NCBI GenBank assembly: GCA_944384125.1
Contig: CALWSF010000016.1
Coordinates: forward strand, 1-64,000
Length of the DNA: 64,000 nt
Source of the DNA: an uncultured Lachnospiraceae bacterium
GTDB lineage: Bacteria > Bacillota > Clostridia > Lachnospirales > Lachnospiraceae
Direction: 5' to 3'
Below are positions 8,778 to 17,523 of the stretch, one piece after another. How positions within the stretch are numbered: the first letter of the stretch is position 1; every line of letters begins with the position of its first letter. The notes beneath the pieces were generated by a model. It was not told where the DNA came from, searched no databases, and saw only the letters and a program-made list of their open reading frames with translations. The position numbers and the translations under genes were made by a program.

Positions 8778-10094
8778 ATGTTGGAGACAGCAGTTCTGGG
8801 CGGCTTTATTGCTGCTCTTGCGGTTTGTGTAGTGTCCGGGGTGTCAGTGGTGTGGGCACTTGCCGCCGGATATGTGATATTTTTCAGTTACGCCGTGCTC
8901 AGGGGATACAGACCGGGGGAGGTTTTCAGAATGTCCCTTCGCGGAGTAAAAACGGTCCGGAATATTCTTATAATATTCGGTCTGATTGGCCTTATTACGG
9001 CGCTGTGGCGTGCAGCGGGGACAATTCCTGTTATCGTGTGCTGGTCCGCCAATTTCGTAAATCCGTCGGCTTTTCTTCTGATTGTATTTCTTTTAAATTG
9101 TCTGGTATCCGTTCTGACCGGAACATCTTTTGGGACAGGCGCAACCATGGGAGTAATCTGTATGGCCATGGCAAATGCGATGAAAATAAATCCGCTCCTT
9201 ACCGGAGGTGCCATTCTTTCCGGTATTTATTTCGGAGATCGGTGCTCGCCTGTTTCATCCAGTGCGAATCTGGTATGTGAGCTGACAGGTACAGATATAT
9301 ATGACAATATACGGGGGATGATAAAAACATCTGCGGTTCCCTTTGCTGTTGCCTGTATTGTCTATTTTATGATGGGGATTTCGGCGGAAAAGGGCGGAGA
9401 GCTCCCTGATATAAAAGCGCTCTTTTCCGGGAATTTTTCTCTGAGCTGGCCTGCGGTAATTCCGGCTGCGGCAATTCTGATCCTGTCTCTGTTCCGTGTC
9501 CGGGTAAAAAAGACAATGATAGTGAGTATTATCTGTTCCGTGCTGATTTGTTTTTTTCAGCAGAAGATGAGCATGGGAGAAATTCTCAGTACAGCCGTTT
9601 TCGGATACAGAGCAGCGAATCCCCAGCTGTCCGCCATGCTGGATGGAGGAGGGATTCTTTCCATGGTAAAGGTTACTGTAATTGTCAGCCTTTCATCCTC
9701 CTATGCGGGAATATTTGAGACTACCGGGCTTTTAGATGGTCTTCAGAAAAAAATCAGTGAAGCGAGCCGGAGGATCACTCCTTTCGGAGGTACTTTTCTG
9801 GTTGGAATTCTGACATCCATGATAGCCTGCAATCAGACGCTGGCAGTGATGCTGACTGCTCAGCTTTGCAGGGAGAGCGAGCCGGATGCCGGCCGTTTTG
9901 CCATTTATCTGGAAAATACTGCTATTATTCTGGCCCCGCTTGTCCCGTGGTCAATTGCCGGGGCTGTTCCTCTTGCGGCAGTTGGGGCTCCAACTGCCAG
10001 TGTGGCGGCTGCCTGTTATCTGTACATGGTTCCTCTGTGGAATTTTTTTGTATCTCTTGCAGCGCGCGGCCGAAAAAAAGAAAGGTCGTTATAG
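8778..10094 (+). CDS. NhaC-family Na+/H+ antiporter-like protein
   Basis: 438 residues, about 11 membrane segments. Signatures of the NhaC/ion-transporter superfamily are seen: TGTSFGTGATMGV (about 117-129), GIYFGDRCSPVSSSANLV (about 154-171) with the conserved GDRxSPxS motif, and near the C-terminus NTAIILAPLVPWSIAG. It probably exchanges Na+ (or an amine or organic acid) for protons. The start ATG has GAGGTAGAGG upstream. The nearest relatives include amino-acid/H+ exchangers of the same fold, so the substrate is open. Confidence 0.87.
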   Translation: MLETAVLGGFIAALAVCVVSGVSVVWALAAGYVIFFSYAVLRGYRPGEVFRMSLRGVKTVRNILIIFGLIGLITALWRAAGTIPVIVCWSANFVNPSAFLLIVFLLNCLVSVLTGTSFGTGATMGVICMAMANAMKINPLLTGGAILSGIYFGDRCSPVSSSANLVCELTGTDIYDNIRGMIKTSAVPFAVACIVYFMMGISAEKGGELPDIKALFSGNFSLSWPAVIPAAAILILSLFRVRVKKTMIVSIICSVLICFFQQKMSMGEILSTAVFGYRAANPQLSAMLDGGGILSMVKVTVIVSLSSSYAGIFETTGLLDGLQKKISEASRRITPFGGTFLVGILTSMIACNQTLAVMLTAQLCRESEPDAGRFAIYLENTAIILAPLVPWSIAGAVPLAAVGAPTASVAAACYLYMVPLWNFFVSLAARGRKKERSL

Positions 10095-10264
10095 AAAAGT
10101 TTGTGTTTTGCGGGAATTTCTGGCTGCCTTCGGGAAGAGGGAAAAAACGTGAAAAAGATATAGTAAAAGTTTGAAAAGCGTGATAATATAAGAAAAGGCG
10201 CAGTGCGCCGGCCCTGTATGCGGCCCGGCGGCGCGAAAACAGAGAGAAAGGATTGAATAATACC

Positions 10265-10480
10265 ATGGAGATAACAAAGAAAACCACAATGGGCGAGATG
10301 CTGCAGTATGATATGGGAATTGCATATGTTCTTATGCAGTCCGGTATGCATTGTGTAGGATGCCCCTCTTCAATCGGTGAGTCCCTGGAGGAGGCATGCG
10401 TGGTGCATGGTCTGGATGCGGATCAGGTTATGGCTTCCATTCAGGAATATCTGGATACAAAGAAGGAAAGCCAGGAATAA
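10265..10480 (+). CDS. DUF1858 redox-disulfide small protein
   Basis: 71 residues from ATG10265; a TTG at 10253 would add four residues but sits directly on the AAAGGA ribosome site, so the ATG is preferred. The DUF1858 family is the small domain found alone or fused to hybrid-cluster proteins, with a redox-active C-x-x-C (here HCVGCPSS at about residues 31-38). ITKKTTMGEML and the following helices fit the family. It probably takes part in redox or metal-cluster chemistry in the cytoplasm, but no client is known. It is a single gene ended by a strong terminator at 10489. Confidence 0.85.
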   Translation: MEITKKTTMGEMLQYDMGIAYVLMQSGMHCVGCPSSIGESLEEACVVHGLDADQVMASIQEYLDTKKESQE

Positions 10481-10488
10481 TATGATAT

Positions 10489-10519
10489 AAGGCGGCCGGA
10501 AGTTCCGGTCCGCCTTTTT
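10489..10519 (+). terminator. intrinsic terminator of the DUF1858 gene
   Basis: AAGGCGG-CCGGAA pairs with TTCCGGTCCGCCTT with one bulged base and is followed by TTTTTC. Confidence 0.85.
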
Positions 10520-10554
10520 CTGTTTAAGACGGCAGTCAGTTATCCTGCCTGATT

Positions 10555-10585
10555 GAAAAAGCCCGGCATATCTGCATATGCCGGG
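10555..10585 (-). terminator. intrinsic terminator for the minus-strand 84-residue gene
   Basis: A perfect stem CCCGGCATAT / ATATGCCGGG (10562-10585) with a CTGC loop is followed on the minus strand by CTTTTTC. It lies about 100 bp beyond the stop codon at 10690. Confidence 0.7.
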
Positions 10586-10689
10586 GGAAATGGGGAAATG
10601 TTCCCTGTCTGACAGGGATGGGGGAAGATAACCTCCGCTGTGATGTGAGTTTTTTATCAGACGGAAGTAAAATGGGAAGGAGTCCGGCT

Positions 10690-10944
10690 TTAAGACCAGA
10701 GCTCCTTTTTTATTTCAGTCTCTGTCTCCGGATATCCCAGTTCAGCTGAGATCCGGTGGAGAATAATGGTCCGCTCCCCATTTGAGAGGGAATCCAAATG
10801 ACGGCGGGAAGAGGAGCCGTTTTCTGCTTCTGTGTGATGTGCAAACAACGGGTGGTGCTCCTCTTCAGGTACGTTGTAATAAGCCTGATACAAATTGTAA
10901 TGATAGTAATCTGATTTAGATTTATTTTCGATGATCTGTCTCAT
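10690..10944 (-). CDS. hypothetical small protein, 84 residues
   Basis: Not recognised. The start is the ATG at 10944 because TTCAGGAGGATATATC precedes it; a longer frame exists but has no such site. The product is hydrophilic: a Tyr/His-rich first half (DYYHYNLYQAYYN, EEEHHPLFAHH) and a C-terminal half with LDSLSNGERTIILHRISAEL, which reads like a short amphipathic helix. There is no signal peptide or membrane segment. It is divergent from the LysR gene at 11175 and could be its target, since LysR genes are often divergent from what they control. Coding status is supported by the ribosome site and the terminator. Confidence 0.6.
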   Translation of the reverse strand: MRQIIENKSKSDYYHYNLYQAYYNVPEEEHHPLFAHHTEAENGSSSRRHLDSLSNGERTIILHRISAELGYPETETEIKKELWS

Positions 10945-11174
10945 GATATATCCTCCTGAATAAAGCTCCGCATTTTTCTGCCTTGACATCATCATATAGC
11001 AATATTATTATGATGTATAAGAAAAAAACGGGTTGTTTTTTTGATGGATCTAATATAACACGATTTTTCAGGAAAAACTATTCCCGGAATAGGAATAAGA
11101 GTATAACAAAAATACAATATTATAAACATATTTGTAACTGTCTTATAAATGTAAAAATGAAGGAGAGTGCGGGA

Positions 11175-12107
11175 ATGTATGTCAGAAATCCGGAATATTT
11201 TCTGATGACGGTACGGGAAGGAAGTATATCCAAGGCGGCCGAAAAACTGTATCTGTCCCAGCCTTATCTGAGTCAGTGTATCGCAAGGATGGAAAAAGAG
11301 CTGGGGGTTAAACTGTTTGACCGGAGCCATGTGCCGCTGAAGCTTACGGAGGCGGGAAAGCTATACCGGAATTATCTGGAAAATGTCGGGGTAATAACAG
11401 GGCGTTTTGAATCGCAGATGTCAGAACTGAGGAGCGGTCACAGGAGAATTCTGAACGTGGGTATGACGCTGTGGCGCGGCTCCGTGCTTCTGCCTGATAT
11501 TCTGCCTGATTATTCTGCGGCGCATCCTGATGTTCAGGTTATACTCCATGAGGAGCACACAGGGCGGCTTGCAGAGCTTCTGCGCGAAGATAAGATAGAC
11601 TTTGCCCTTATGAATATGCCGACGGATCTGGATGATTTTGTTTATGATGTGGTTATTAATGAGAGACTTCTTCTGGTAGCCAGCAGAGAACATCCTGCGG
11701 CAAAGGGAGCTCAGACATCGGCGGATCATCCCGTTCCCATTGATTTGAAGAAGCTCAGGAAAGAACGCTTTATTCTTCTCCAGGAGGATCAGGTTATGGG
11801 TCACGCAATGAAGAACCTCTTTGCCAAAATGGAAATGGAAGTCAGTGATGTTCTGTATACAACCAGCAGTACAACGTCGGTAAACCTGGCTGCAAGAGGA
11901 TTCGGGCTGACTTTTCTTCCCGAGGGGGGAATCCGCCATGCTGCCCATGCAGATCAGCTGTCCTTTTTTACGGTAGATAATCCGCCTTTTTCCGTACCCC
12001 TTCTTTTTCTCTATAAAAAAGATGGATTTGTTTCGGCTCAGGCCAGGGATTTTATAGATATGGTAAAAGATTACTATGCAAAACTGAGGGAGAGACAGGG
12101 AAGATAA
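11175..12107 (+). CDS. LysR-family transcriptional regulator
   Basis: 310 residues, normal for LysR. The N-terminal winged helix is clear: YFLMTVREGSISKAAEKL then YLSQPYLSQCIARMEKELG (recognition helix) and LFDRSHVPLKLTEAG. The rest is a substrate-binding domain (about 90-300). The open frame extends 64 codons upstream, but that part is AT-rich and lacks family similarity; ATG11175 has AAGGAGAG seven bases before it. The divergent 84-residue gene is the only obvious nearby target. The effector is unknown. Confidence 0.9.
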   Translation: MYVRNPEYFLMTVREGSISKAAEKLYLSQPYLSQCIARMEKELGVKLFDRSHVPLKLTEAGKLYRNYLENVGVITGRFESQMSELRSGHRRILNVGMTLWRGSVLLPDILPDYSAAHPDVQVILHEEHTGRLAELLREDKIDFALMNMPTDLDDFVYDVVINERLLLVASREHPAAKGAQTSADHPVPIDLKKLRKERFILLQEDQVMGHAMKNLFAKMEMEVSDVLYTTSSTTSVNLAARGFGLTFLPEGGIRHAAHADQLSFFTVDNPPFSVPLLFLYKKDGFVSAQARDFIDMVKDYYAKLRERQGR

Positions 12108-12235
12108 TGTATTTTAAAAATGGCGGTGCGGAACGTGGACAAGGCTGCCAAACTGGGGTATAATAAGGGAACCCGGTAGAGGGACGGCTCTTAAAATTTG
12201 TGCAGTGGGAAAAGGATTTTCTCGGGGAGGCGCAG

Positions 12236-12811
12236 ATGTATACATATGAAGAACTGAAATGTTTTGTGGACAGGTGTCGGCGGTGTGCTCTCTCAGAAAC
12301 GAGAAAACATCCTGTAATGGGCAGGGGGAATCTGAAGTCTCCGGTTCTGTTTATAGCAGAAGCACCGGGAAATAATGAAGATCAGGACGGTATTCCCTTT
12401 ACGGGGCGTTCCGGAGTGATTTTTGACAGACTTCTGGCCGGGATTGGATTTAAGAGAGATGAGATATATGTGACTAATATTGTGAAATGCCATCCGCCGG
12501 GCAACCGCGATCCCGAGGCAAAGGAGCAGGAGGCATGTATCCCCTATCTGAAATATGAGACGATTCTTATAAGACCCCGTATGATAGTCTGCCTGGGCAG
12601 GATTGCGGCTCAGAGGATTATCCGGCCTGATTACCGGATTACCCGGGAGCACGGAAGTTTTCTGCTTCGGAAAAATGTGTGGCTTACGGCGGTTTATCAT
12701 CCTTCAGCTATCCTCAGAGATGAGAGCAAAATGGCGGAAGCGGAGGCGGATTTTGCCGCGATCAGAGAAAAACTGGATGTGTGTATGCGGGAAAATGCAT
12801 TTACACAGTGA
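12236..12811 (+). CDS. uracil-DNA glycosylase, family 4 (Fe-S type)
   Basis: 191 residues. Removes uracil from DNA as the first step of base-excision repair. Motif A is AEAPGNNEDQDGIPFTGRSG (residues about 41-60), and motif B is HPSA in VYHPSAIL. Four cysteines suit the [4Fe-4S] cluster: C-x-x-C in CRRC near residue 14, KCHPP and QEACIPYL. The start is ATG12236, after GGGGAGG; the GTG at 12200 is less likely. It is followed 35 bp later by the alkyltransferase-like gene, so the two may form a DNA-repair pair. Confidence 0.9.
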   Translation: MYTYEELKCFVDRCRRCALSETRKHPVMGRGNLKSPVLFIAEAPGNNEDQDGIPFTGRSGVIFDRLLAGIGFKRDEIYVTNIVKCHPPGNRDPEAKEQEACIPYLKYETILIRPRMIVCLGRIAAQRIIRPDYRITREHGSFLLRKNVWLTAVYHPSAILRDESKMAEAEADFAAIREKLDVCMRENAFTQ

Positions 12812-12846
12812 AATAAGGAACCGGGAATAAGGAAAGCGGGGAAGAT

Positions 12847-13209
12847 ATGGATTTTTACAGGCGTATGAAGATTGTTTTGAATCGTGTTCCCTCCGGCAGA
12901 GTGATTACCTACGGACAGGTTGCACTGCTGTGCGGAGCGCCTCAAAATTCGCGCCAGGTTGGATTTGGTCTCCGGGAGGGACGGGCGGGCTGTGTCCCCG
13001 CTCATCGGGTTGTAAATTCGAGGGGGTTTCTGAGCGGAGCCGCCTCTTTTTCTGTTCCGGGTCAGCAGCAGATGCTGCTTAAGCGGGAAGGTGTCGAGGT
13101 CGAGGAGACAGAAAAAGGAGAGAAGGTTGATCTGAACCGGTTCGGATGGCGGTGGTCTATGGAGGAAGCGGATTCTCTCTACGCACTTTATCAGAAATCC
13201 GGGATATAA
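12847..13209 (+). CDS. alkyltransferase-like protein (ATL), lacks the acceptor cysteine
   Basis: 120 residues, corresponding to the DNA-binding domain of O6-alkylguanine-DNA alkyltransferase. The helix-turn-helix VITYGQVALLCGAPQNSRQVG (about 19-39) contains the arginine that flips the base. The active-site P-C-H-R-V is replaced by PAHRVV (Ala about 56), so it cannot accept an alkyl group. Proteins of this kind bind O6-alkylguanine and hand it to nucleotide-excision repair (known for the ATL family, which carries Trp or Ala here). Neighbours are a uracil-DNA glycosylase upstream and the restriction-modification locus downstream. Confidence 0.88.
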   Translation: MDFYRRMKIVLNRVPSGRVITYGQVALLCGAPQNSRQVGFGLREGRAGCVPAHRVVNSRGFLSGAASFSVPGQQQMLLKREGVEVEETEKGEKVDLNRFGWRWSMEEADSLYALYQKSGI

Positions 13210-13362
13210 AACAGAGAACAAATGTTCTGTCTGTGCTTGCATTTGCAGAAGCAAATGAATATAATTAGAAAAAGAGTGTAATAACGACGGAAAACGGTAC
13301 GAAACGGGAATTTGACTCTTTATTTGCAAAGCTTAAGCGGGAATTTAAAAGGTGGTAATGAC

Positions 13363-15582
13363 ATGGTAAAGACGAAAAAAAGAAGAGAGACAGAGACGTA
13401 TGAGAAGTACTGGAAATTCACGGCCGCCCATACGGATATAATGGGTACAAAATTTAATAACTGTCTGACAGTCATCGTCTTTTTCATAGATAAAAACCTG
13501 CGGGCTCTGGAAGAAAATGCCGGAAAGAGAGAAGATTTTAAAAGATCAAGTCTGTATGCGCAGCTGCAGGAACAGATTGCGGAGGTATCGGGGTTTGAGG
13601 GCAAGGATCCTGCTCTGTCGGCGAGGAAGGTAATCAATCAGTTTGTAAAAATCGGATTTATAAATCCCCTGCTTCTGGGGTATCATCCTCTTGTCAGAAA
13701 ATTTATCAATGCAAAGAGTGAAGAGGAGAAGGATATTATTTTTTCCAAGATATTTTACGAGAGATCTTCTCTCGCATCTGATGTCACAGTGGATCAGAGG
13801 GAATTGAAACACATTCATTTCTTTCTGAAAACGCTGGATCACAACGGCTCACTCAGCAGGGATGATGTGATGGCTCTGATGGTCACGGATATCACGAGAT
13901 ATCCTGCGGGATTTCTGACCCGGGAGCAGCTGGATTCCCAGTACCGCTATGCAAAAATATGTGAATTTGATGAGAGGAAATACAATCAGATTGATCATCT
14001 GAAAGGGTATCTCAAACATGTGGTTGATCTGAAGTATGACAGATATGAGGAGAGGTTCTGGTTTGCGGATGATCCTCAGATTGTGGAGCGGGATTTTGAA
14101 AAATCCTATGCCAGAGATGGTGTAAAGCACCGCATCTATAAGGAAGAGCTTAAGGAGGAGTCCCGTCTTTTATATGGAGCTTTCGTATCTTACCTGGATA
14201 AGAAGCCGTATAAATCCCTGATTGCGTCCCATATCAAGCCTCTTGTGGACTGTCTCCGGGAAGGGCGGGAGGATCAGGCATATGATGCTGAAAACGGACT
14301 TCTCCTGGATCCGACGGTGGATTCATATTTTGATAAAAAAGATATTTCATTTGATGATGAGGGAAATATTCTGTTTGGAAAGGCTGTTGCGCCGGAAATC
14401 CGGGCGGACCTGGAGAAATTCAGCCTGGATGCCAGGATTCTTACTGAGAAGAGAAGAGAATATCTTCGGTACCACAGGAGACTTTTTAATGAAAAAAACG
14501 GTGCCGGACAGCCAGGCGTTAGGGAGCAGGCAGCTGATGAGAGCGGACAGGCGGCTTATACATATATTGATCTTTTCTGCGGAGCCGGGGGACTGTCTCT
14601 GGGATTTGACAGGGCCGGGTTCCGCAATATTCTGGCAGTTGAGATAAATCCCAGGTTTGCTGAAACATACAGGAGAAATTTTCCTTCACACAGACTTGTG
14701 ATTGATGATATAAAAAATCTGGACGAGGCAAGGATAAAAGAACTCATAGGTAAAGAGAATGTGGATGTTATTGCGGGAGGGCCTCCCTGTCAGGGGTTTT
14801 CCATTGCGGGAAATATCGGCCGGACTTTTCTGGAGGATGACAGAAACAAGCTGTTTCGTGAGTTTGTACGTTTTGTGGGTCTTCTGAATCCGCGTATTTT
14901 TGTTCTGGAAAATGTTGCAGCCATGGCAACGCACCGCAGGGGAGAGACGCTTCAGACAATTATAGAAGCATTCAGAAAAGCGGGAAAGGGCTACCGGGTG
15001 CAGTGCCGGGTTCTGAACAGTGCGGATTACGAGATCGCCCAGGAGCGGAGACGCACGGTTCTTGTGGGGGTCAGGGCGGATCTGAATGCAGAATTTTCAT
15101 ACCCTGAACGTTCCGGTGTGATTCGAACGATCCGGGATGCAATCGGAGATCTGCCGCCCCTTGAGAGCGGGGAAACCAGCAATGTGCCAAATCATACGGC
15201 AATGAGGCATTCCGCACAGATGCTGGAAAAAATGAGTTATGTAAAAGACGGGGGAGATCGGACAGATATTCCAAAGGATCTGAGACCTGCGTCCGGTGAT
15301 GTCCGGAAGTATATCCGGTATGACAGCCGAAAGCCGTCCGTATGCGTTACCGGAGATATGAGAAAGATTTTTCATTATGAGCAGAATCGTGCTCTGACTG
15401 CACGTGAACTGGCGAGAATCCAGTCTTTTCCCGATGATTTTGTGTTTGAGGGGACATCCATACAGATTCAGCAGCAGATAGGGAATGCCGTACCGCCGCT
15501 CCTGGCGGAAAAAATTGCAGAAAAGGTTGAGGAGGCACTGAAAAATGCCGAAATACCCCAGGGTAAATTACATAGGAAATAA
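13363..15582 (+). CDS. fusion protein: HNH endonuclease domain + DNA cytosine-C5 methyltransferase
   Basis: 739 residues from ATG13363 (AAAGGTGG upstream). Residues 1-255 are an unrecognised helical region (KIGFINP, FYERSS, ERKYNQIDHL) that may bind DNA. Residues about 270-335 form an HNH motif of the HNH_2 kind: His290 in ASHIKP, Asn311 in ENGLLLDP, Asp324 in YFDKKDISFDDEG. After a linker (about 365-395) comes a complete C5-methyltransferase: motif I YIDLFCGAGG, motif IV GGPPCQGF with catalytic Cys476, motif VI LENV, motif VIII QERRRTVLVG, a target-recognition stretch of about 100 residues, and motif X QQIGNAVPP. Nuclease and methyltransferase on one chain suggest a single-polypeptide restriction-modification enzyme. 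The next gene overlaps it by 38 bp. Confidence 0.85.
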   Translation: MVKTKKRRETETYEKYWKFTAAHTDIMGTKFNNCLTVIVFFIDKNLRALEENAGKREDFKRSSLYAQLQEQIAEVSGFEGKDPALSARKVINQFVKIGFINPLLLGYHPLVRKFINAKSEEEKDIIFSKIFYERSSLASDVTVDQRELKHIHFFLKTLDHNGSLSRDDVMALMVTDITRYPAGFLTREQLDSQYRYAKICEFDERKYNQIDHLKGYLKHVVDLKYDRYEERFWFADDPQIVERDFEKSYARDGVKHRIYKEELKEESRLLYGAFVSYLDKKPYKSLIASHIKPLVDCLREGREDQAYDAENGLLLDPTVDSYFDKKDISFDDEGNILFGKAVAPEIRADLEKFSLDARILTEKRREYLRYHRRLFNEKNGAGQPGVREQAADESGQAAYTYIDLFCGAGGLSLGFDRAGFRNILAVEINPRFAETYRRNFPSHRLVIDDIKNLDEARIKELIGKENVDVIAGGPPCQGFSIAGNIGRTFLEDDRNKLFREFVRFVGLLNPRIFVLENVAAMATHRRGETLQTIIEAFRKAGKGYRVQCRVLNSADYEIAQERRRTVLVGVRADLNAEFSYPERSGVIRTIRDAIGDLPPLESGETSNVPNHTAMRHSAQMLEKMSYVKDGGDRTDIPKDLRPASGDVRKYIRYDSRKPSVCVTGDMRKIFHYEQNRALTARELARIQSFPDDFVFEGTSIQIQQQIGNAVPPLLAEKIAEKVEEALKNAEIPQGKLHRK

Positions 15583-16546
15583 AGAAAAGCTGGCGGGCTG
15601 GATAATCGGCGAGCTGCCGGTAGCGTCTGGGACAGTTCTCGATTTGTTTGCAGGCGGATGTTCCGTGTCATATGCGCTGAAGAAAAAGGGATATGCCGTC
15701 ATTTCGAATGATATTCTGTATGCGGATTATATACTGGGAAAAGCACTGATTGAAAATGACAGGTGTACACTGAAACCATCTGTGTTTGATATTCAGCCCC
15801 AAAAGGAGCGGGAGGAGAAACTTGAGAAGCAGTTTTCTTTTCTCAGTGAAAGGCTGTATTACTCCAGGGAGGTAAAGGAGCTTGCGCATCTGGCAGCTGT
15901 TGCGGAGGAGCTTTGCGAAGAAGAGAGGTATCTTTTTCTGGCGCTGATTCGCCGGGCCATGATCCGCAAACTTCCTTATTCAAGGATGAATGTTCCCTGG
16001 GATCAGATTAAGCTGCTGCGGAATGAGGCATACAGTTATGAGAAGTATGGGAGAAAGAGAGCGTACCACAACCAGACTTTTGAGAGTCATATGAGAGAAA
16101 ATTTTGAGGATTATAACCGTGCTGTTTTTACGGGGCAGAGAAAGTGCACGGTCTTCAACTGTGATGCCATGGAGCTTGCAGATAAAACGGATTTTGTGGA
16201 TGTAGTGTATCTTGATCCGCCGTATCCCTCAACAATGAATAATTATGATGCGTTTTACGGGCTGTTTGATAATATGTTTCAGGCCGGAAAAAAACATGCG
16301 GATTTTACAAGAAGGGACTGTTTTCTGGAAAATCTGGAGGAACTTATAAGAAAGCTCAGAGGGAAAACGGATTATATTGTGCTGAGTCAGAATACCAGAG
16401 TGCGCCCTGAACCGGAGATTATTGCCCGGATGCTGGGAAATTACGGACAGGTTTCCGTTCGTGAAAAAAAGCATAATTATCAGGTTACGGGTAAACAGAA
16501 TAAAAATGGAAGCAAGGAGCTTCTTTTTGTGGTCAGAATGAATTAG
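15545..16546 (+). CDS. D12-class DNA adenine-N6 methyltransferase
   Basis: 333 residues. N-terminal NYIGNKEKLAGWI is the usual start of D12 (Dam-like alpha group) methyltransferases; the SAM-binding motif is DLFAGGCSVSYAL (residues about 25-37) and the catalytic motif DPPYPSTMNNYDAFYG (about 224). A variable region between them (about 75-200) is the probable target-recognition part. The gene begins inside the end of the HNH/C5-methyltransferase gene (38-bp overlap, different frame), which points to translational coupling and a joint function. Two methyltransferases of different chemistry are typical when the recognition site is asymmetric and each strand needs its own enzyme (known for several type IIS systems). 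The site itself cannot be read from sequence. Confidence 0.88.
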   Translation: MPKYPRVNYIGNKEKLAGWIIGELPVASGTVLDLFAGGCSVSYALKKKGYAVISNDILYADYILGKALIENDRCTLKPSVFDIQPQKEREEKLEKQFSFLSERLYYSREVKELAHLAAVAEELCEEERYLFLALIRRAMIRKLPYSRMNVPWDQIKLLRNEAYSYEKYGRKRAYHNQTFESHMRENFEDYNRAVFTGQRKCTVFNCDAMELADKTDFVDVVYLDPPYPSTMNNYDAFYGLFDNMFQAGKKHADFTRRDCFLENLEELIRKLRGKTDYIVLSQNTRVRPEPEIIARMLGNYGQVSVREKKHNYQVTGKQNKNGSKELLFVVRMN

Positions 16547-16560
16547 GGAGAAAGAGATAA

Positions 16561-17523
16561 ATGGAAAGAGAGATGGCCGGTGCGGATGTGAAAAAGGATG
16601 CAGAGGGAGGAAGCGGGACGGGGTCAGCGGGGAACAGAGCGGCAGTGGCGGAGATTCTTGCGGCAGGTTTCGGATGGGGAATAATCGGGATATTTTCCCG
16701 TTCCCTTTCCGAGGCGGGGCTTAATTCTGTTCAGATTACGACTGTCCGATGTGTTATAGTTGCGCTGGGAATGGGGCTTCTCCTCCTTTGCAGAGAACGG
16801 GAGAAACTGAGAATTCAGGCAGGAGATATGATTCTTTTTGCAGGTATCGGGCTGTTCAGTCTGATTTTTTTTAATGTATGTTATTTTATGACAATACAGA
16901 AGGCGACGCTGGCAGCGGCTTCTATCCTGCTTTACACGGCTCCGTTTTTTGTCCTGATTGCATCATCTGTATTTTTCGGCGAGAAGATAACAGGGCGGAA
17001 AGTCTCAGCCCTCCTTCTGGCCTTTGCCGGATGCGTGCTTGTGAGCGGATTCGCAGGAGGGCAGATGAGTAAAATTGCCGTTCTGACCGGGGTGGGCTCA
17101 GGGGTCGGGTATGCCCTGTACAGTATTCTCGGAAGTATCGCTCTCAGGAAATATGCTCCGTTTACTGTCATATTTTACGCTTTTTCAGTTGCTGCAATCT
17201 GTCTTCTTCCGTTTTCTGATCCCGGTAAGATTGTGCTTGCTGTGACAGGCGATGGAATCGTGTTTGTGAAGGCTGTTGCGCTGGGGATAGTGTCTACATT
17301 CCTTCCGTTTGTTTTTTACACGGACGGTCTCCGGCGCATTGAAGCGGGAAAAGCGTCCGTGCTTGCTTTTGCCGAGCCTATGGTGGCAACGCTGTCAGGA
17401 ATCATTGTATTCGGGGAGAAACTGCGGTTTCAGAACGCATTGGGGATACTGCTGATTTTCGGAGCTATTGTGCTTCTGAATGTGAAAATCGGGGTTCCGT
17501 TCCGGTCTTCTTTGCGTTCTTAA
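16561..17523 (+). CDS. EamA/DMT-family transporter
   Basis: 320 residues with ten hydrophobic segments in two EamA repeats (about 30-160 and 175-310). Repeat hallmarks include SILLYTAPFFVLIASSVFFGE and SVLAFAEPMVATLSGIIVFGE, the second-to-last helix pair ending in the FGE motif. It is probably an exporter of small metabolites; the substrate is unknown. The first 30 residues are hydrophilic and Gly/Ala rich. The ATG follows AGGGAGAAAGAGATAA. Its last 59 bp overlap the end of the convergent helicase gene. Confidence 0.88.
   Translation: MEREMAGADVKKDAEGGSGTGSAGNRAAVAEILAAGFGWGIIGIFSRSLSEAGLNSVQITTVRCVIVALGMGLLLLCREREKLRIQAGDMILFAGIGLFSLIFFNVCYFMTIQKATLAAASILLYTAPFFVLIASSVFFGEKITGRKVSALLLAFAGCVLVSGFAGGQMSKIAVLTGVGSGVGYALYSILGSIALRKYAPFTVIFYAFSVAAICLLPFSDPGKIVLAVTGDGIVFVKAVALGIVSTFLPFVFYTDGLRRIEAGKASVLAFAEPMVATLSGIIVFGEKLRFQNALGILLIFGAIVLLNVKIGVPFRSSLRS

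Noticed and set aside
10983..11174. N-terminal 64-codon extension of the LysR gene
   Set aside because: AT-rich, without similarity to LysR proteins; the winged helix starts at ATG11175 with a good ribosome site.
12697..13329. Minus-strand open frame of 210 codons opposite the UDG and ATL genes
   Set aside because: The plus strand holds strongly conserved proteins; the antisense frame has no start signal and a low-quality composition.
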